From positions 1-7,021 of the forward strand of contig SEEY01000431.1 of NCBI GenBank assembly GCA_004211235.1: 7,021 bases of DNA, written 5' to 3'. The stretch is from Rubrivivax sp. Its GTDB lineage: Bacteria; Pseudomonadota; Gammaproteobacteria; Burkholderiales; Burkholderiaceae. Made by a program: the position numbers and the translations under genes. The notes under the pieces are model-generated. The model was not told where the DNA came from. It saw only the letters and a program-made list of their open reading frames with translations, and searched no databases. Positions 1-7,021 of the stretch are shown in pieces; the first letter of the stretch is position 1; each line of letters starts with the position of its first letter.

Positions 1-2716
1 GCTCCAGCCGGCCGCGCATCTGCGTCAGCACGAGGTCGCCAGCCATGTGGCCGTGGGCGTCGTTGATGCGCTTGAAGTGGTCCAGGTCGACGAGGAAGAA
101 CAGCAGGTCCTGCTCGCTGCCGCCCGGGTGGGGAACGCCGGAGACCGGCTCGTAGTGCCGCTCGGCCAGGGCCACGTCGGCAGGCATCTGGCGGTCCAGG
201 AAGCGGCGGTTGCGCAGGCCGGTCAGCGGGTCGGTGAGGCTGGCTTCCTCCAGCTCGACGGACTTTGCGCCCAGCGCCGCCGTGGCCGCCTCCAGCGCCT
301 GGGTGCGTTCCAGCACGCGGGCTTCCAGCACGCGGTGGCGGCGCAGCAGCAGCCCGGTGCGCATGCGCACGATGCCGAACAGGATGGCGCCAGCCGCCAG
401 CAGCGCCAGCAGCAGCGCCCAGCGCGTCTGCCACCAGGCGGCACGCACGTGCACCTCGAGGGTCAGGTCGTTCACGCCCCAGGCGCCGTCGCGGTTGCTG
501 CCCTGCACGTGCAACTGGTAGTGGCCGGGCGAAAGATTGGTGTAGGTGGCCGTGCGGCTCAGCGCGCTGGCGACGATCCAGCCATGGTCGAGCCCCTGCA
601 GCCGGTAGCGGTAGCGGTTGCGCCCCGGCTGGCTGTAGTCCAGCGACGTGAAGGACAGGCTGAAGGCGCGCTCGCCCGGCGCCAGCTCCAGCTTGCCGGT
701 GGGCACCGGCCGCTCCTCGCCTTCCACGCGCAGCTCGGACGCCACCAGCGGCGGCTTGTAGGCCCAGGGGGCGAAGCGCTCGGGATCGATGACCAGCAGG
801 CCGCGCGCGCCGCCGAACAGCATGCGGCCGTCATCGAGCTGCGCATAGGCGCGGAACCAGCCGGTGCCGAGGTCCGCGCCATCGGCTGCACCCAGCTCGC
901 GGTGCTCGCCGCTGCGCGGATCGAACATGTTGCGCTGCGACCAGATGCGCCCGCTCTTGTCGAACAGCAGGTTGGCACCGAAGGCGCCGCCCACATCGGA
1001 GGCGCCGACGGCCTCGAAGCGCGCCTGCCCGCCGCTGCCCTCGACCCTGCGATGCAGGCCCGTGCCGGTGTCCACCCAGAGCCGGCCGGTCAGGTCGACG
1101 GCCATGCCCAGCACGGTCTGGCCGGTCAGGCCCTTCGTGTCGACCCACTCCGCCACCGGCTCCTCGGCCGCCGGGTCGGCCACGCGGAACAGCCCGGCAG
1201 CACCGCCAGCCCAGAGGCTGCCGTCGGGCAGCGTGGCAAAGGCGTTGACCTCGCCCGTGCCGCCCACCAGGCCGGCGGTGGCGACGGCGCGCAGCTGGGG
1301 GCGCTGCGGCGTCCAGCGCAGGATGCCGTCCAGCGTCGCGATCCACAGCGCACCGTCGGCGCCGGCATGGAAGCGCCGGGGCACCGCATTGCCGCTGCGC
1401 AGCGTCTCCTTCCAGCGGCCCCGGTCGTCGAAGCGCAGCACCTGCGTGTCCACGGCCACCCAGACGGAGCCGTCCTTCGTCTGCCCGAGCGCATTGACGC
1501 GGCCGGGCGGCAGGCCGCCCTTGCCCTGGCCGGCCGCGGCCGGTGCGATGTGGCCGAGGGGCTGCAGCTGGCGGTCGCGCCGCTCGATGCCGCCAGCCAG
1601 CGTGCCCAGCCAGACCTCGCCATTGGTCAGCCGCAGCACGCTGCGCACGTCCAGCGCCGCCGGGCCCATGGCCTCGCGCACCATCGAGAAGCCGGGCAGC
1701 GGCGGCACATGGCGCATCAGCCCGCCGCCGTAGCTGCCGGCCCAGACGGTGCCCGACGGGTCGCGCAGCAGCGCCCGCACGTCGCTGCGCGGTGCCGAGC
1801 CCGAGCCGCCGGCGGGCAGGCGCTCGATCAGGCTGCCATCGCTGGCGCGGCGGCGCGACACGCCGGAGGAGTCGCCGAACCACAGCTCGTCGTTGTCCGG
1901 CTGCGCCATGGCCATGACGGGCCAGACGCTGGCGTTCGAGGCCTGCATGCCGTCGCTGAACGGCAGCACCTGGCCGGCGGGCGACAGCGCGCGCAGCCGC
2001 CCCTGCGCCGTGCCGGCGATCACGCGGCCGTCCAGCGTCTCGGCCAGCAGCGTGATGAGCTGGTCCGACAAGCCCACGTCCAGCGTCTCGATGGGGCCGT
2101 CCACGGGCTTGCGGGCCAGGCCGCGCCAGGTGCCGATCCACAACGTGCCCTGGCGGTCCACCAGCAGTGTCTGCACGCGCGTGTCGGGCAGGCCGTCCTG
2201 CGGGCCGCGGTGGTGGGTGAAGCGCTCACGCTGGACGTCGAAACGGTCCAGCCCGCCGCTGCCGCCGATCCACAGCGTGCCGTCCTTTTCCAGCGCCAGC
2301 GTGCGCACGGTGTTGGCCGCGGGGGCGGTTTCGTCGGCGGATTTGCCGTCCCGCGCCCAGCGCGTCCACTGGCCGCTGGCCACGTCCATCCGCACCAGGC
2401 CGCTGTTGCCGGCGGCCAGCCACATCCAGCCGCGCGGGTCGGGCAGCAGCGCGCGCACGAACTGCTCGGGCAGCAGCCGGCCATCGGGGGCTCTCAGCGG
2501 ATAGCGGCGGAAGGCATAGCCGTCGAAGCGCAGCAGGCCTTCGGGCGAGCCGGCCCAGAGCATCCGCTGGGCGTCGATGGCGAGGGCGGAAACGACGTTG
2601 TCGCGCACCGCGCCGGGCTCGCCGATGGGCTCGAAGCGCGGCACGACGGCCCGTGCCGCAGGGCACAGCGTCAAGGCCAGCGCCAGGGCGGCGCACCACT
2701 TCGTCAACAAGCTCAT
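1..2716 (-). CDS. Membrane beta-propeller sensor with GGDEF (diguanylate cyclase-type) domain, C-terminus cut by window edge
   Basis: This is probably a periplasmic sensor controlling cyclic-di-GMP synthesis; 905 residues are visible. The order is: signal peptide (residues 1-23, hydrophobic run then ARA|VV); about 14 propeller repeats with the LW-[IAV]-G...GL-R-[FM]-D pattern (near residues 49, 95, 145, 190, 229, 275, 321, 366, 415, 456, 500, 545, 590 and 630), enough for two seven-bladed propellers; a Y_Y_Y domain (about 672-755, with RYRYRL, LDHGW and YTNLSPGHY); one transmembrane helix (about 761-784); a helical linker with coiled-coil character; then a GGDEF domain opening at LTDPLTGLRNRRF (from 827) with the metal-site stretch DLDHFKRIND (from 877) and GH..GD. 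The GGDEF signature itself lies beyond the window, so catalytic competence cannot be judged. The ATG at 2716 begins the signal peptide, and no upstream in-frame ATG was found. No strong Shine-Dalgarno sequence is visible. The ligand is unknown. The family assignment is firm and the signalling role is inferred. Confidence 0.93.
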   Translation of the reverse strand, partial: MSLLTKWCAALALALTLCPAARAVVPRFEPIGEPGAVRDNVVSALAIDAQRMLWAGSPEGLLRFDGYAFRRYPLRAPDGRLLPEQFVRALLPDPRGWMWLAAGNSGLVRMDVASGQWTRWARDGKSADETAPAANTVRTLALEKDGTLWIGGSGGLDRFDVQRERFTHHRGPQDGLPDTRVQTLLVDRQGTLWIGTWRGLARKPVDGPIETLDVGLSDQLITLLAETLDGRVIAGTAQGRLRALSPAGQVLPFSDGMQASNASVWPVMAMAQPDNDELWFGDSSGVSRRRASDGSLIERLPAGGSGSAPRSDVRALLRDPSGTVWAGSYGGGLMRHVPPLPGFSMVREAMGPAALDVRSVLRLTNGEVWLGTLAGGIERRDRQLQPLGHIAPAAAGQGKGGLPPGRVNALGQTKDGSVWVAVDTQVLRFDDRGRWKETLRSGNAVPRRFHAGADGALWIATLDGILRWTPQRPQLRAVATAGLVGGTGEVNAFATLPDGSLWAGGAAGLFRVADPAAEEPVAEWVDTKGLTGQTVLGMAVDLTGRLWVDTGTGLHRRVEGSGGQARFEAVGASDVGGAFGANLLFDKSGRIWSQRNMFDPRSGEHRELGAADGADLGTGWFRAYAQLDDGRMLFGGARGLLVIDPERFAPWAYKPPLVASELRVEGEERPVPTGKLELAPGERAFSLSFTSLDYSQPGRNRYRYRLQGLDHGWIVASALSRTATYTNLSPGHYQLHVQGSNRDGAWGVNDLTLEVHVRAAWWQTRWALLLALLAAGAILFGIVRMRTGLLLRRHRVLEARVLERTQALEAATAALGAKSVELEEASLTDPLTGLRNRRFLDRQMPADVALAERHYEPVSGVPHPGGSEQDLLFFLVDLDHFKRINDAHGHMAGDLVLTQMRGRLE

Positions 2717-2927
2717 GGATGGGTCTGTTCTGTTGTGCGCGACCGCAGAGGCAGGCCCGCGCGCACCGGATTGTGGGTCAGCCCACCATCCTTGCCCGCG
2801 GGAGTATTTCCCCGAGGTGCGATGCCCTTCACGGCCAGTCGTCAGTCCGGATGGTCACGGTTGCGGGCTGCGTGGCGCGGGCGATCAGACCTCCGCGACG
2901 TGCCCATCGCATCCTGACGCGCGCCGG
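2717..2927. other. Intergenic spacer between the aldo/keto reductase stop and the sensor start
   Basis: This 211-bp spacer separates two minus-strand genes and should carry the sensor gene's own promoter. I find no gene in it. On the minus strand an AATACT hexamer near 2805 has a poor GTGAAG-like partner about 18 bp upstream, which is too weak to call a promoter. Short inverted repeats are present (CTGAC/GTCAG at 2914-2918 and 2927-2931), but no T-run follows, so I call no terminator. Confidence 0.5.
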
Positions 2928-3908
2928 TCAGCCCGCCAGCGGATTCGTGATCGCGTCGATGCGCTCGACGACCTCGGCCGTCAGCTTGGGCGTGACGGCC
3001 AGCGCGCCGAGGTTGTCGCGCAGCTGCTCGATGCGGCTGGCGCCCAGGATGACGCTGGACACGCGCGGGTTGCGGTTGATCCAGGCGATGGCCAGCTGCG
3101 CCGTGTTGCAGCCCAGCTCGGCCGCGATGCCGGCCAGCTGACCGACGGCGTCGTTCTTGGCCTTGTCCTGCAACTGCTCGCGCATCCAGGCCATGTTCTC
3201 CAGCGCGCCGCGGCTGCCTTCCGGGATGCCGCTGCGGTACTTGCCCGTCAGCAGTCCCGAGGCGAGCGGGCTCCAGGTCGTCAGGCCCAGGCCGATGTCG
3301 TCGTAGAGCCGCGCGTATTCCTGTTCGACCTTGCGGCGGTGGAAGAGGTGGTACTGCGGCTGCTCGACCACCGGCTTGTGCAGGTGATGCCGCTCGGCGA
3401 TCTCCCAGGCGGCGCGGATGTCGCCCGCGCTCCATTCGCTGGTGCCCCAGTACAGCGCCTTGCCCTGGCGAATGATGTCGCTCATCGCCCAGACGGTTTC
3501 CTCGATGGGCGTGTGCGGGTCGGGGCGGTGGCAGTAGATGAGGTCCAGGTGCTCCAGCTGGAAGCGCTTGAGCGACGCATCCACGGCCTGCATCAGGTAT
3601 TTGCGGTTCAGCGTGTCCTTGCGGTTGACCGTCACGCCGTCCCGCGCCAGGCCCCAGAAGAACTTGCTCGAGACGATGTAGTCCAGCCGGTTCCAGCCCA
3701 GCGCCTTGAAGGCCTGGCCCATGACCACCTCGCTCTCGCCCTGGGCATAGACCTCGGCGTTGTCGAAGAAGTTGATGCCGGCGTCGAAGGCCGCGGCCAG
3801 CATCTCGGTGGCGGCTTTCGTGTCCACTTGGTTGTGATACGTGACCCAGGAGCCGAGCGAGAGTTCGGAGACCTGGAGGCCGGCACGGCCGAGGCGGCGG
3901 TATTGCAT
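2928..3908 (-). CDS. Aldo/keto reductase, potassium-channel beta-subunit-like (AKR6 type)
   Basis: This is a cytosolic NADPH-dependent oxidoreductase of the aldo/keto reductase superfamily, 326 residues, full length, forming a TIM barrel. The likely catalytic tetrad is D49 (NFFDNAEVY), Y54, K82 (VSSKFFWG) and H127 (CHRPDPHTP). Cofactor-binding segments are YWGTSEWS (153-160), [14 protein letters not shown] (211-224) and the C-terminal [16 protein letters not shown] (284-299), where the Arg/Gln/Asn positions usually hold the NADP 2'-phosphate. The RPDP-TP-EETV, YWGTS-WS and [12 protein letters not shown] stretches match channel beta-subunit proteins closely. The channel subunits I recall have Asn where this protein has H127, so it looks like an active enzyme and not a channel subunit; no channel gene is nearby. 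The substrate cannot be predicted; related bacterial enzymes reduce small aldehydes such as methylglyoxal or glyceraldehyde 3-phosphate. The start is supported by AGGA 8 nt upstream and by a normal N-terminus ([14 protein letters not shown]). Confidence 0.95.
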   Translation of the reverse strand: MQYRRLGRAGLQVSELSLGSWVTYHNQVDTKAATEMLAAAFDAGINFFDNAEVYAQGESEVVMGQAFKALGWNRLDYIVSSKFFWGLARDGVTVNRKDTLNRKYLMQAVDASLKRFQLEHLDLIYCHRPDPHTPIEETVWAMSDIIRQGKALYWGTSEWSAGDIRAAWEIAERHHLHKPVVEQPQYHLFHRRKVEQEYARLYDDIGLGLTTWSPLASGLLTGKYRSGIPEGSRGALENMAWMREQLQDKAKNDAVGQLAGIAAELGCNTAQLAIAWINRNPRVSSVILGASRIEQLRDNLGALAVTPKLTAEVVERIDAITNPLAG

Positions 3909-3982
3909 GGGGCGGGTCCTGCGGGGGTGAGGAAAGGGCGCGAGCTTAAGCGTGGGTGATCGCCCCGGTTATCGTTGAGGGC
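3909..3982. promoter_or_regulatory. Divergent intergenic spacer holding the promoters of both flanking genes
   Basis: These 74 bp separate the minus-strand aldo/keto reductase from the plus-strand ubiH-like gene, so both promoters should lie in or beside it. An 8-bp palindrome, GCTTAAGC (3944-3951), sits near the middle in the most AT-rich part and could be a small operator or part of a -10 element. No convincing -35/-10 pair can be read on either strand. Its role is inferred from position only. Confidence 0.45.
3917..3920 (-). promoter_or_regulatory. Ribosome binding site of the aldo/keto reductase
   Basis: AGGA on the minus strand lies 8 nt before the ATG at 3908. It supports that start codon. 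Confidence 0.6.
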
Positions 3983-5083
3983 ATGAACCTCGCCGTCATC
4001 GGCGCGGGCCCTGCCGGCCTCGCGCTTGCCCTGCTGGCCGCCGAGCGCCTGCCGGCCGCCCAGATCCATCTTTTCGACACCCGCCCGCTCGACCGCGACG
4101 TCAGCGGCGACGCCCGCACGCTGGCGCTCAACCTCGGCAGCACGTCGCCGATCTCGGGTGAGGTTCGCATCCGCGCCGCCGACCTCGGCGTGCCCCAGCT
4201 CGGCGCCGTGCTGCCCTATGGCGCGCTGGTGGCGCCGCTGCAGCAGCGCTGGCTGGACCGCGCGGCGCAGCAGCCGCAGCGCCTGTTCACGCGCTTCGGC
4301 ACGGCGGTGCATGCGATCCGTTCCGACAGCACAGGCGTCGAGCTGGACAGCGGCGAAGGCCCGCTGGTGGAGCGCTTCGACCTGGCCGTCGTCGCCGAGG
4401 GCGGCGTGTTCGCCGAGCAGGACCGCAAGCGCATCAGCAGCGACTATCGGCAGAACGCCTGGGTCGGCAGCGTGCGCCTGGCCGCGCCCGGCCTTCAGGG
4501 CCTGGCCATCGAGCGCTTCACGCGCAACGGTCCGCTGGCCCTGCTGCCGCTGCCCGACGATGCTCAGGGCCCGCGCGCCGCGTTGGTGTGGTGCCTGCCG
4601 CAGGCCGAGGACGACATCGCCGCGCTGGACGACGCGCAGCGCCTCGTCGTCATCCAGCAGCAGCTGCCCGCGGTGGCGGGGCGCCTCACCGGCATCTCGG
4701 CGCTGAAGTGCTTTCCGCTCGGCCTGAATGCCGAGACCCGCCTGCTGCAGGGCCGCACACTGCGCATCGGCAATGCGGCGCAGACGCTGCACCCGGTGGC
4801 CGGTCAGGGGCTCAACCTCGGCCTGCGCGACGCCCAGGCGCTGGTGGCCGCGCTGCGCGACGCGAGCGAGACGGGGCTGGGCCTCGACGCCGCGCTCGCC
4901 CGCATCGACCGCCAGCGCGCCCCCGACCGCTGGCCCATGATCGCCGCCACAGATTTCCTCGCGCGCAGCTTCGCCTGGCGCCTGCCCGGCTTGCCGGGCC
5001 TGCGCGGGCTTGCGCTGGCGGGGCTGGAACTGGCCACACCGATCAAAACCGCCGTCGCGCGCCGCATGATGTTTGGCGGCTGA
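3983..5083 (+). CDS. ubiH: UbiH/COQ6-family FAD-dependent monooxygenase, ubiquinone biosynthesis
   Basis: This is a flavin hydroxylase of the UbiH/UbiI/UbiF family, which use O2, FAD and reduced nicotinamide to hydroxylate the polyprenyl-phenol ring during ubiquinone synthesis; they act in the cytosol in a soluble or membrane-associated complex. Visible motifs are the N-terminal FAD dinucleotide fold VIGAGPAG (5-12), the DARTLAL motif (43-49), AEGG (138-141) in place of the usual DG motif, and the second FAD motif GNAAQTLHPVAGQGLNLG (263-280). GNAAQTLHP resembles UbiH more than UbiI or UbiF, which read GDAAHTINP. The protein is 366 residues against roughly 390 for the family. The shortfall appears to be a missing block of about 25 residues near residues 53-60. 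The ATG at 3983 puts the dinucleotide fold at the usual distance from the N-terminus. GAGG lies only 2 nt upstream, and an in-frame GTG at 3956 would add nine residues. The family is firm; the exact ring position is inferred. Confidence 0.88.
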   Translation: MNLAVIGAGPAGLALALLAAERLPAAQIHLFDTRPLDRDVSGDARTLALNLGSTSPISGEVRIRAADLGVPQLGAVLPYGALVAPLQQRWLDRAAQQPQRLFTRFGTAVHAIRSDSTGVELDSGEGPLVERFDLAVVAEGGVFAEQDRKRISSDYRQNAWVGSVRLAAPGLQGLAIERFTRNGPLALLPLPDDAQGPRAALVWCLPQAEDDIAALDDAQRLVVIQQQLPAVAGRLTGISALKCFPLGLNAETRLLQGRTLRIGNAAQTLHPVAGQGLNLGLRDAQALVAALRDASETGLGLDAALARIDRQRAPDRWPMIAATDFLARSFAWRLPGLPGLRGLALAGLELATPIKTAVARRMMFGG

Positions 5084-5095
5084 CATGGCCGCATC

Positions 5096-5098
5096 AGG
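5096..5098 (+). promoter_or_regulatory. Ribosome binding site of the secreted protein gene
   Basis: AGG lies 6 nt upstream of the ATG at 5105. It favours that start over the out-of-frame ATG at 5085. Confidence 0.5.
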
Positions 5099-5104
5099 CA
5101 AACC

Positions 5105-5725
5105 ATGAAGTTCAAGCTCTCTCTTGCTGCGGCCTTGTTGCTTGGCGTGCCGATTGCGCGCGCCCAGACCGCGCCGCTGCTCCCGCCAGGCAAACCCATC
5201 GCCGGCGTCTCGCAGGAGGATTGGTCCAAGCGCTGGTGGCGCTGGGCGATGTCCTTCGATGACGACGAGAGCCCGGTCGCGGACCGCGATGGCCGCTTCT
5301 GCGCCGAGGGCCAGAGCGGGCCGGTCTGGTTCCTGGCCGGCACCTACGGCACGGCGCGCACCATCCGCAGTTGCCACGTGCCGGCGGGCAAGACGCTGTT
5401 TTTCCCGCTCATCAACTACATCGCCTACGAACCCGACGACGCGGACGAGTCCTGCGCCTCGCTCAAACGCCGCGCCGCCGCGCTGACGCCCGCACCGGAT
5501 GCGCTGCTGCTGGACGTCAACGGCAAGCGCTTCACCGGCCTGGCCGCCCACCGCCAGGCCACGCGCCGCTGCTTCCAGATGGCGGACGATGACGACACGC
5601 GCGCGGCCGGCAACGGCTTCTACGTGGCGCTGGGCCCGCTGAAGAAGGGCCGCTACACGCTCAACTTCGGCGGCATCCTGCCGGGCATGTCGCAGGCGGT
5701 GACGTACACGCTGGATGTCGAATAA
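5105..5725 (+). CDS. Secreted protein of unknown function with WW-W / GPVWFLAG / CHVPAGK motifs
   Basis: The 206-residue protein begins with a clear Sec signal peptide: K2 and K4, a hydrophobic run at 5-15, and a likely cut after ARA at residue 20. About 186 residues would be exported to the periplasm or beyond. The mature part opens with a tryptophan cluster (W40, W44, W45, W47), then DRDGRFC (60-66), GPVWFLAG (72-79), [17 protein letters not shown] (88-104) and a Gly/Tyr-rich C-terminal part ([22 protein letters not shown], 169-190) that looks like beta strands. The four cysteines (66, 90, 117, 156) could form two disulfides. There are no further membrane segments or lipobox, and I recognise no catalytic motif. 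I recall uncharacterised bacterial proteins with this Trp-cluster and VWFLAG pattern but know no assigned function. It starts 21 bp after ubiH, so it may be co-transcribed. Export is well supported and function is unknown. Confidence 0.85.
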   Translation: MKFKLSLAAALLLGVPIARAQTAPLLPPGKPIAGVSQEDWSKRWWRWAMSFDDDESPVADRDGRFCAEGQSGPVWFLAGTYGTARTIRSCHVPAGKTLFFPLINYIAYEPDDADESCASLKRRAAALTPAPDALLLDVNGKRFTGLAAHRQATRRCFQMADDDDTRAAGNGFYVALGPLKKGRYTLNFGGILPGMSQAVTYTLDVE

Positions 5726-5781
5726 GGCTGGCTAAGGGCTTCACGAAGCGCCCGCGCATCGCTCGCTGGGACAATCGCACC

Positions 5782-7021
5782 ATGAGCCTGCCTGCCTACA
5801 TGGACGACCTCGGCCGCGCCGCCCGCGCCGCCGCCACCGCGATGGCCGCCGCCCCCACGGCCGCCAAGAACAACGCCCTGCTCGCGCTGGCCCGCCGCCT
5901 GCGCGAGGCCGGCCCGGCGCTCGCCGAGGCCAACGCCCGCGATCTGGCCGGCGCGGCTGAGCTGAGCGGCCCGCTGCGCGACCGTTTGAAGCTCGACGCG
6001 AAAACGCTCGCCACTGTCGCCGAAGGTTGCGAGCAGATCGCCGCCATGCCCGACCCCATCGGCGAGATGACGGGCATCAAGCGCCGCCCGAGCGGCATCA
6101 GCGTCGGCCAGATGCGCGTGCCGCTGGGCGTGTTCGGCATGATCTACGAGAGCCGCCCCAACGTGACCATCGAGGCCGCGTCTCTGGCCATCAAGAGCGG
6201 CAACGCCTGCATCCTGCGCGGTGGGTCGGAGGCGATCCACTCGAATCTGGCACTGGCCGAGATCGTGGCCGCGTCACTTGAAGAAGCCGGCCTGCCGCGC
6301 ACCGCCGTGCAGCTCGTCAACACGACCGACCGCGCCGCCGTCGGACTGCTCATTTCGCAGCCGCAATGGGTGGACGTCATCATTCCGCGCGGCGGCAAGG
6401 GGCTGATCGAGCGCATCAGCGCCGAGGCCAGGGTGCCGGTCATCAAGCACCTGGACGGCAACTGCCATAGCTATGTCGATGCCGAGGTCGATCTGGCCCA
6501 GGCCGTCAAGGTTGTCGACAACGCCAAGACGCAGAAGTACAGCCCCTGCAACGCGACCGAGTCGCTGCTGGTGCATGCGGCCCAGGCGCGGGCGTTTCTG
6601 CCCTTGATTGCCGAGGTGTTTGTGGCCAAGGGCGTGGAGATGCGTGGCTGCGGCCGCACCTGCGCGCTGCTGCCGGCGGCGGTGCCGGCGACGGAAGAAG
6701 ACTGGTCGACGGAATACCTCGCGCCGGTGATCAGCATCAAGGTGGTCGATTCACTCGACGACGCGATCGCGCATGTGAATCGCTATGGATCGCATCACAC
6801 GGATGCGATCCTGACGACGAATCATGTGTCGGCGATGCGGTTTCTGCGCGAGGTCGATTCGGCCAGCGTGATGGTCAATGCGAGCACGCGGTTTGCGGAT
6901 GGGTTCGAGTATGGGCTGGGTGCCGAGATCGGCATCTCGACCGACAAGTTTCATGCGCGGGGGCCGGTGGGGCTGGAGGGGCTGACGTCGATGAAGTGGG
7001 TGGTGTTGGGGCAGGGAGAGG
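5782..7021 (+). CDS. proA: Glutamate-5-semialdehyde dehydrogenase (gamma-glutamyl phosphate reductase), last residues cut by window edge
   Basis: ProA reduces L-glutamyl 5-phosphate to glutamate 5-semialdehyde with NADPH, the second step of proline synthesis from glutamate, in the cytosol. The visible 413 residues cover almost the whole family length of about 417-430; the sequence runs to [14 protein letters not shown], close to the usual C-terminus. Family motifs are [11 protein letters not shown] (122-132), the IPRGGKGL loop (201-208), [18 protein letters not shown] with catalytic Cys256, [20 protein letters not shown], and the strongly conserved [15 protein letters not shown] and [10 protein letters not shown] blocks. 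The ATG at 5782 fits the family N-terminus; only a weak GGGA (5768-5771) precedes it, 10 nt away. The gene follows the secreted-protein gene by 56 bp. No proB, its usual pathway partner, is in the window. Codon choice changes along the gene from C-ending to G- and T-ending codons. Confidence 0.97.
   Translation, partial: MSLPAYMDDLGRAARAAATAMAAAPTAAKNNALLALARRLREAGPALAEANARDLAGAAELSGPLRDRLKLDAKTLATVAEGCEQIAAMPDPIGEMTGIKRRPSGISVGQMRVPLGVFGMIYESRPNVTIEAASLAIKSGNACILRGGSEAIHSNLALAEIVAASLEEAGLPRTAVQLVNTTDRAAVGLLISQPQWVDVIIPRGGKGLIERISAEARVPVIKHLDGNCHSYVDAEVDLAQAVKVVDNAKTQKYSPCNATESLLVHAAQARAFLPLIAEVFVAKGVEMRGCGRTCALLPAAVPATEEDWSTEYLAPVISIKVVDSLDDAIAHVNRYGSHHTDAILTTNHVSAMRFLREVDSASVMVNASTRFADGFEYGLGAEIGISTDKFHARGPVGLEGLTSMKWVVLGQGE

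Noticed and set aside
2657..2716. Possible lipoprotein signal (LTLC) in the sensor N-terminus
   Set aside because: Leu before the Cys does not fit a lipobox, and a normal Sec cleavage site (ARA) follows directly.
2851..2863. TGGTCACGGTTGC, resembling a sigma-54 promoter
   Set aside because: The spacing between the GG and GC elements is two bases too short, and it points away from the sensor gene.
47..2917. 956-codon plus-strand open frame
   Set aside because: It is in mirror register with the sensor gene. Its translation is low-complexity Ala/Arg/Gln/His-rich with no domain, while the opposite strand shows propeller, Y_Y_Y and GGDEF motifs.
2914..2931. CTGAC/GTCAG hairpin at the aldo/keto reductase stop codon
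   Set aside because: The five-base-pair stem has no extension and no T-run, as expected by chance in GC-rich DNA.
3956..3982. Upstream GTG start for ubiH adding nine residues
   Set aside because: The family normally starts a few residues before the GAGPAG fold, as the ATG at 3983 does, and no well-spaced ribosome binding site precedes the GTG. It cannot be fully excluded because the site before the ATG is also poor.
3632..5551. 639-codon minus-strand open frame
   Set aside because: It crosses ubiH, the secreted-protein gene and part of the aldo/keto reductase, and has no recognisable motifs. It is open because the genes opposite avoid TTA, CTA and TCA.
5736..5753. Imperfect hairpin (GGGCTT ... 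AAGCGCCC) after the secreted-protein gene
   Set aside because: The stem is short and bulged and no T-run follows, so it is not a credible intrinsic terminator.

Overview
The window is very GC-rich chromosomal DNA. The genes strongly prefer G or C at the third codon position, and their motifs fit a betaproteobacterium, most likely of the order Burkholderiales. That placement is inferred from composition and protein resemblance; no rRNA or other taxonomic marker is present. There are no RNA genes, mobile elements, CRISPR arrays or long repeats. The content is ordinary core and near-core metabolism plus one signalling gene.

The left half lies on the minus strand. A large membrane sensor (1-2716, C-terminus outside the window) has a signal peptide, about 14 beta-propeller repeats, a Y_Y_Y domain, one transmembrane helix and a GGDEF domain, and so probably links a periplasmic signal to cyclic-di-GMP. 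After a 211-bp spacer, and upstream of the sensor in transcription order, is a complete aldo/keto reductase (2928-3908) resembling the potassium-channel beta-subunit type (AKR6-like).

From a 74-bp divergent spacer (3909-3982) the right half runs on the plus strand. First is a UbiH-type FAD monooxygenase of ubiquinone synthesis (3983-5083). Next is a small secreted protein of unknown function (5105-5725), then proA (5782 to the window edge), glutamate-5-semialdehyde dehydrogenase of proline synthesis, which lacks only its last few residues. Gaps of 21 and 56 bp allow co-transcription of the three, but they share no obvious pathway.

I see no convincing new multi-gene system. The points most worth a second look are an apparent internal deletion of about 25 residues in the UbiH homologue, the uncharacterised secreted protein with a dense Trp/Cys motif, and a shift in codon choice along proA. 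The very long open frames opposite the real genes are explained by codon avoidance and are not annotated as genes.
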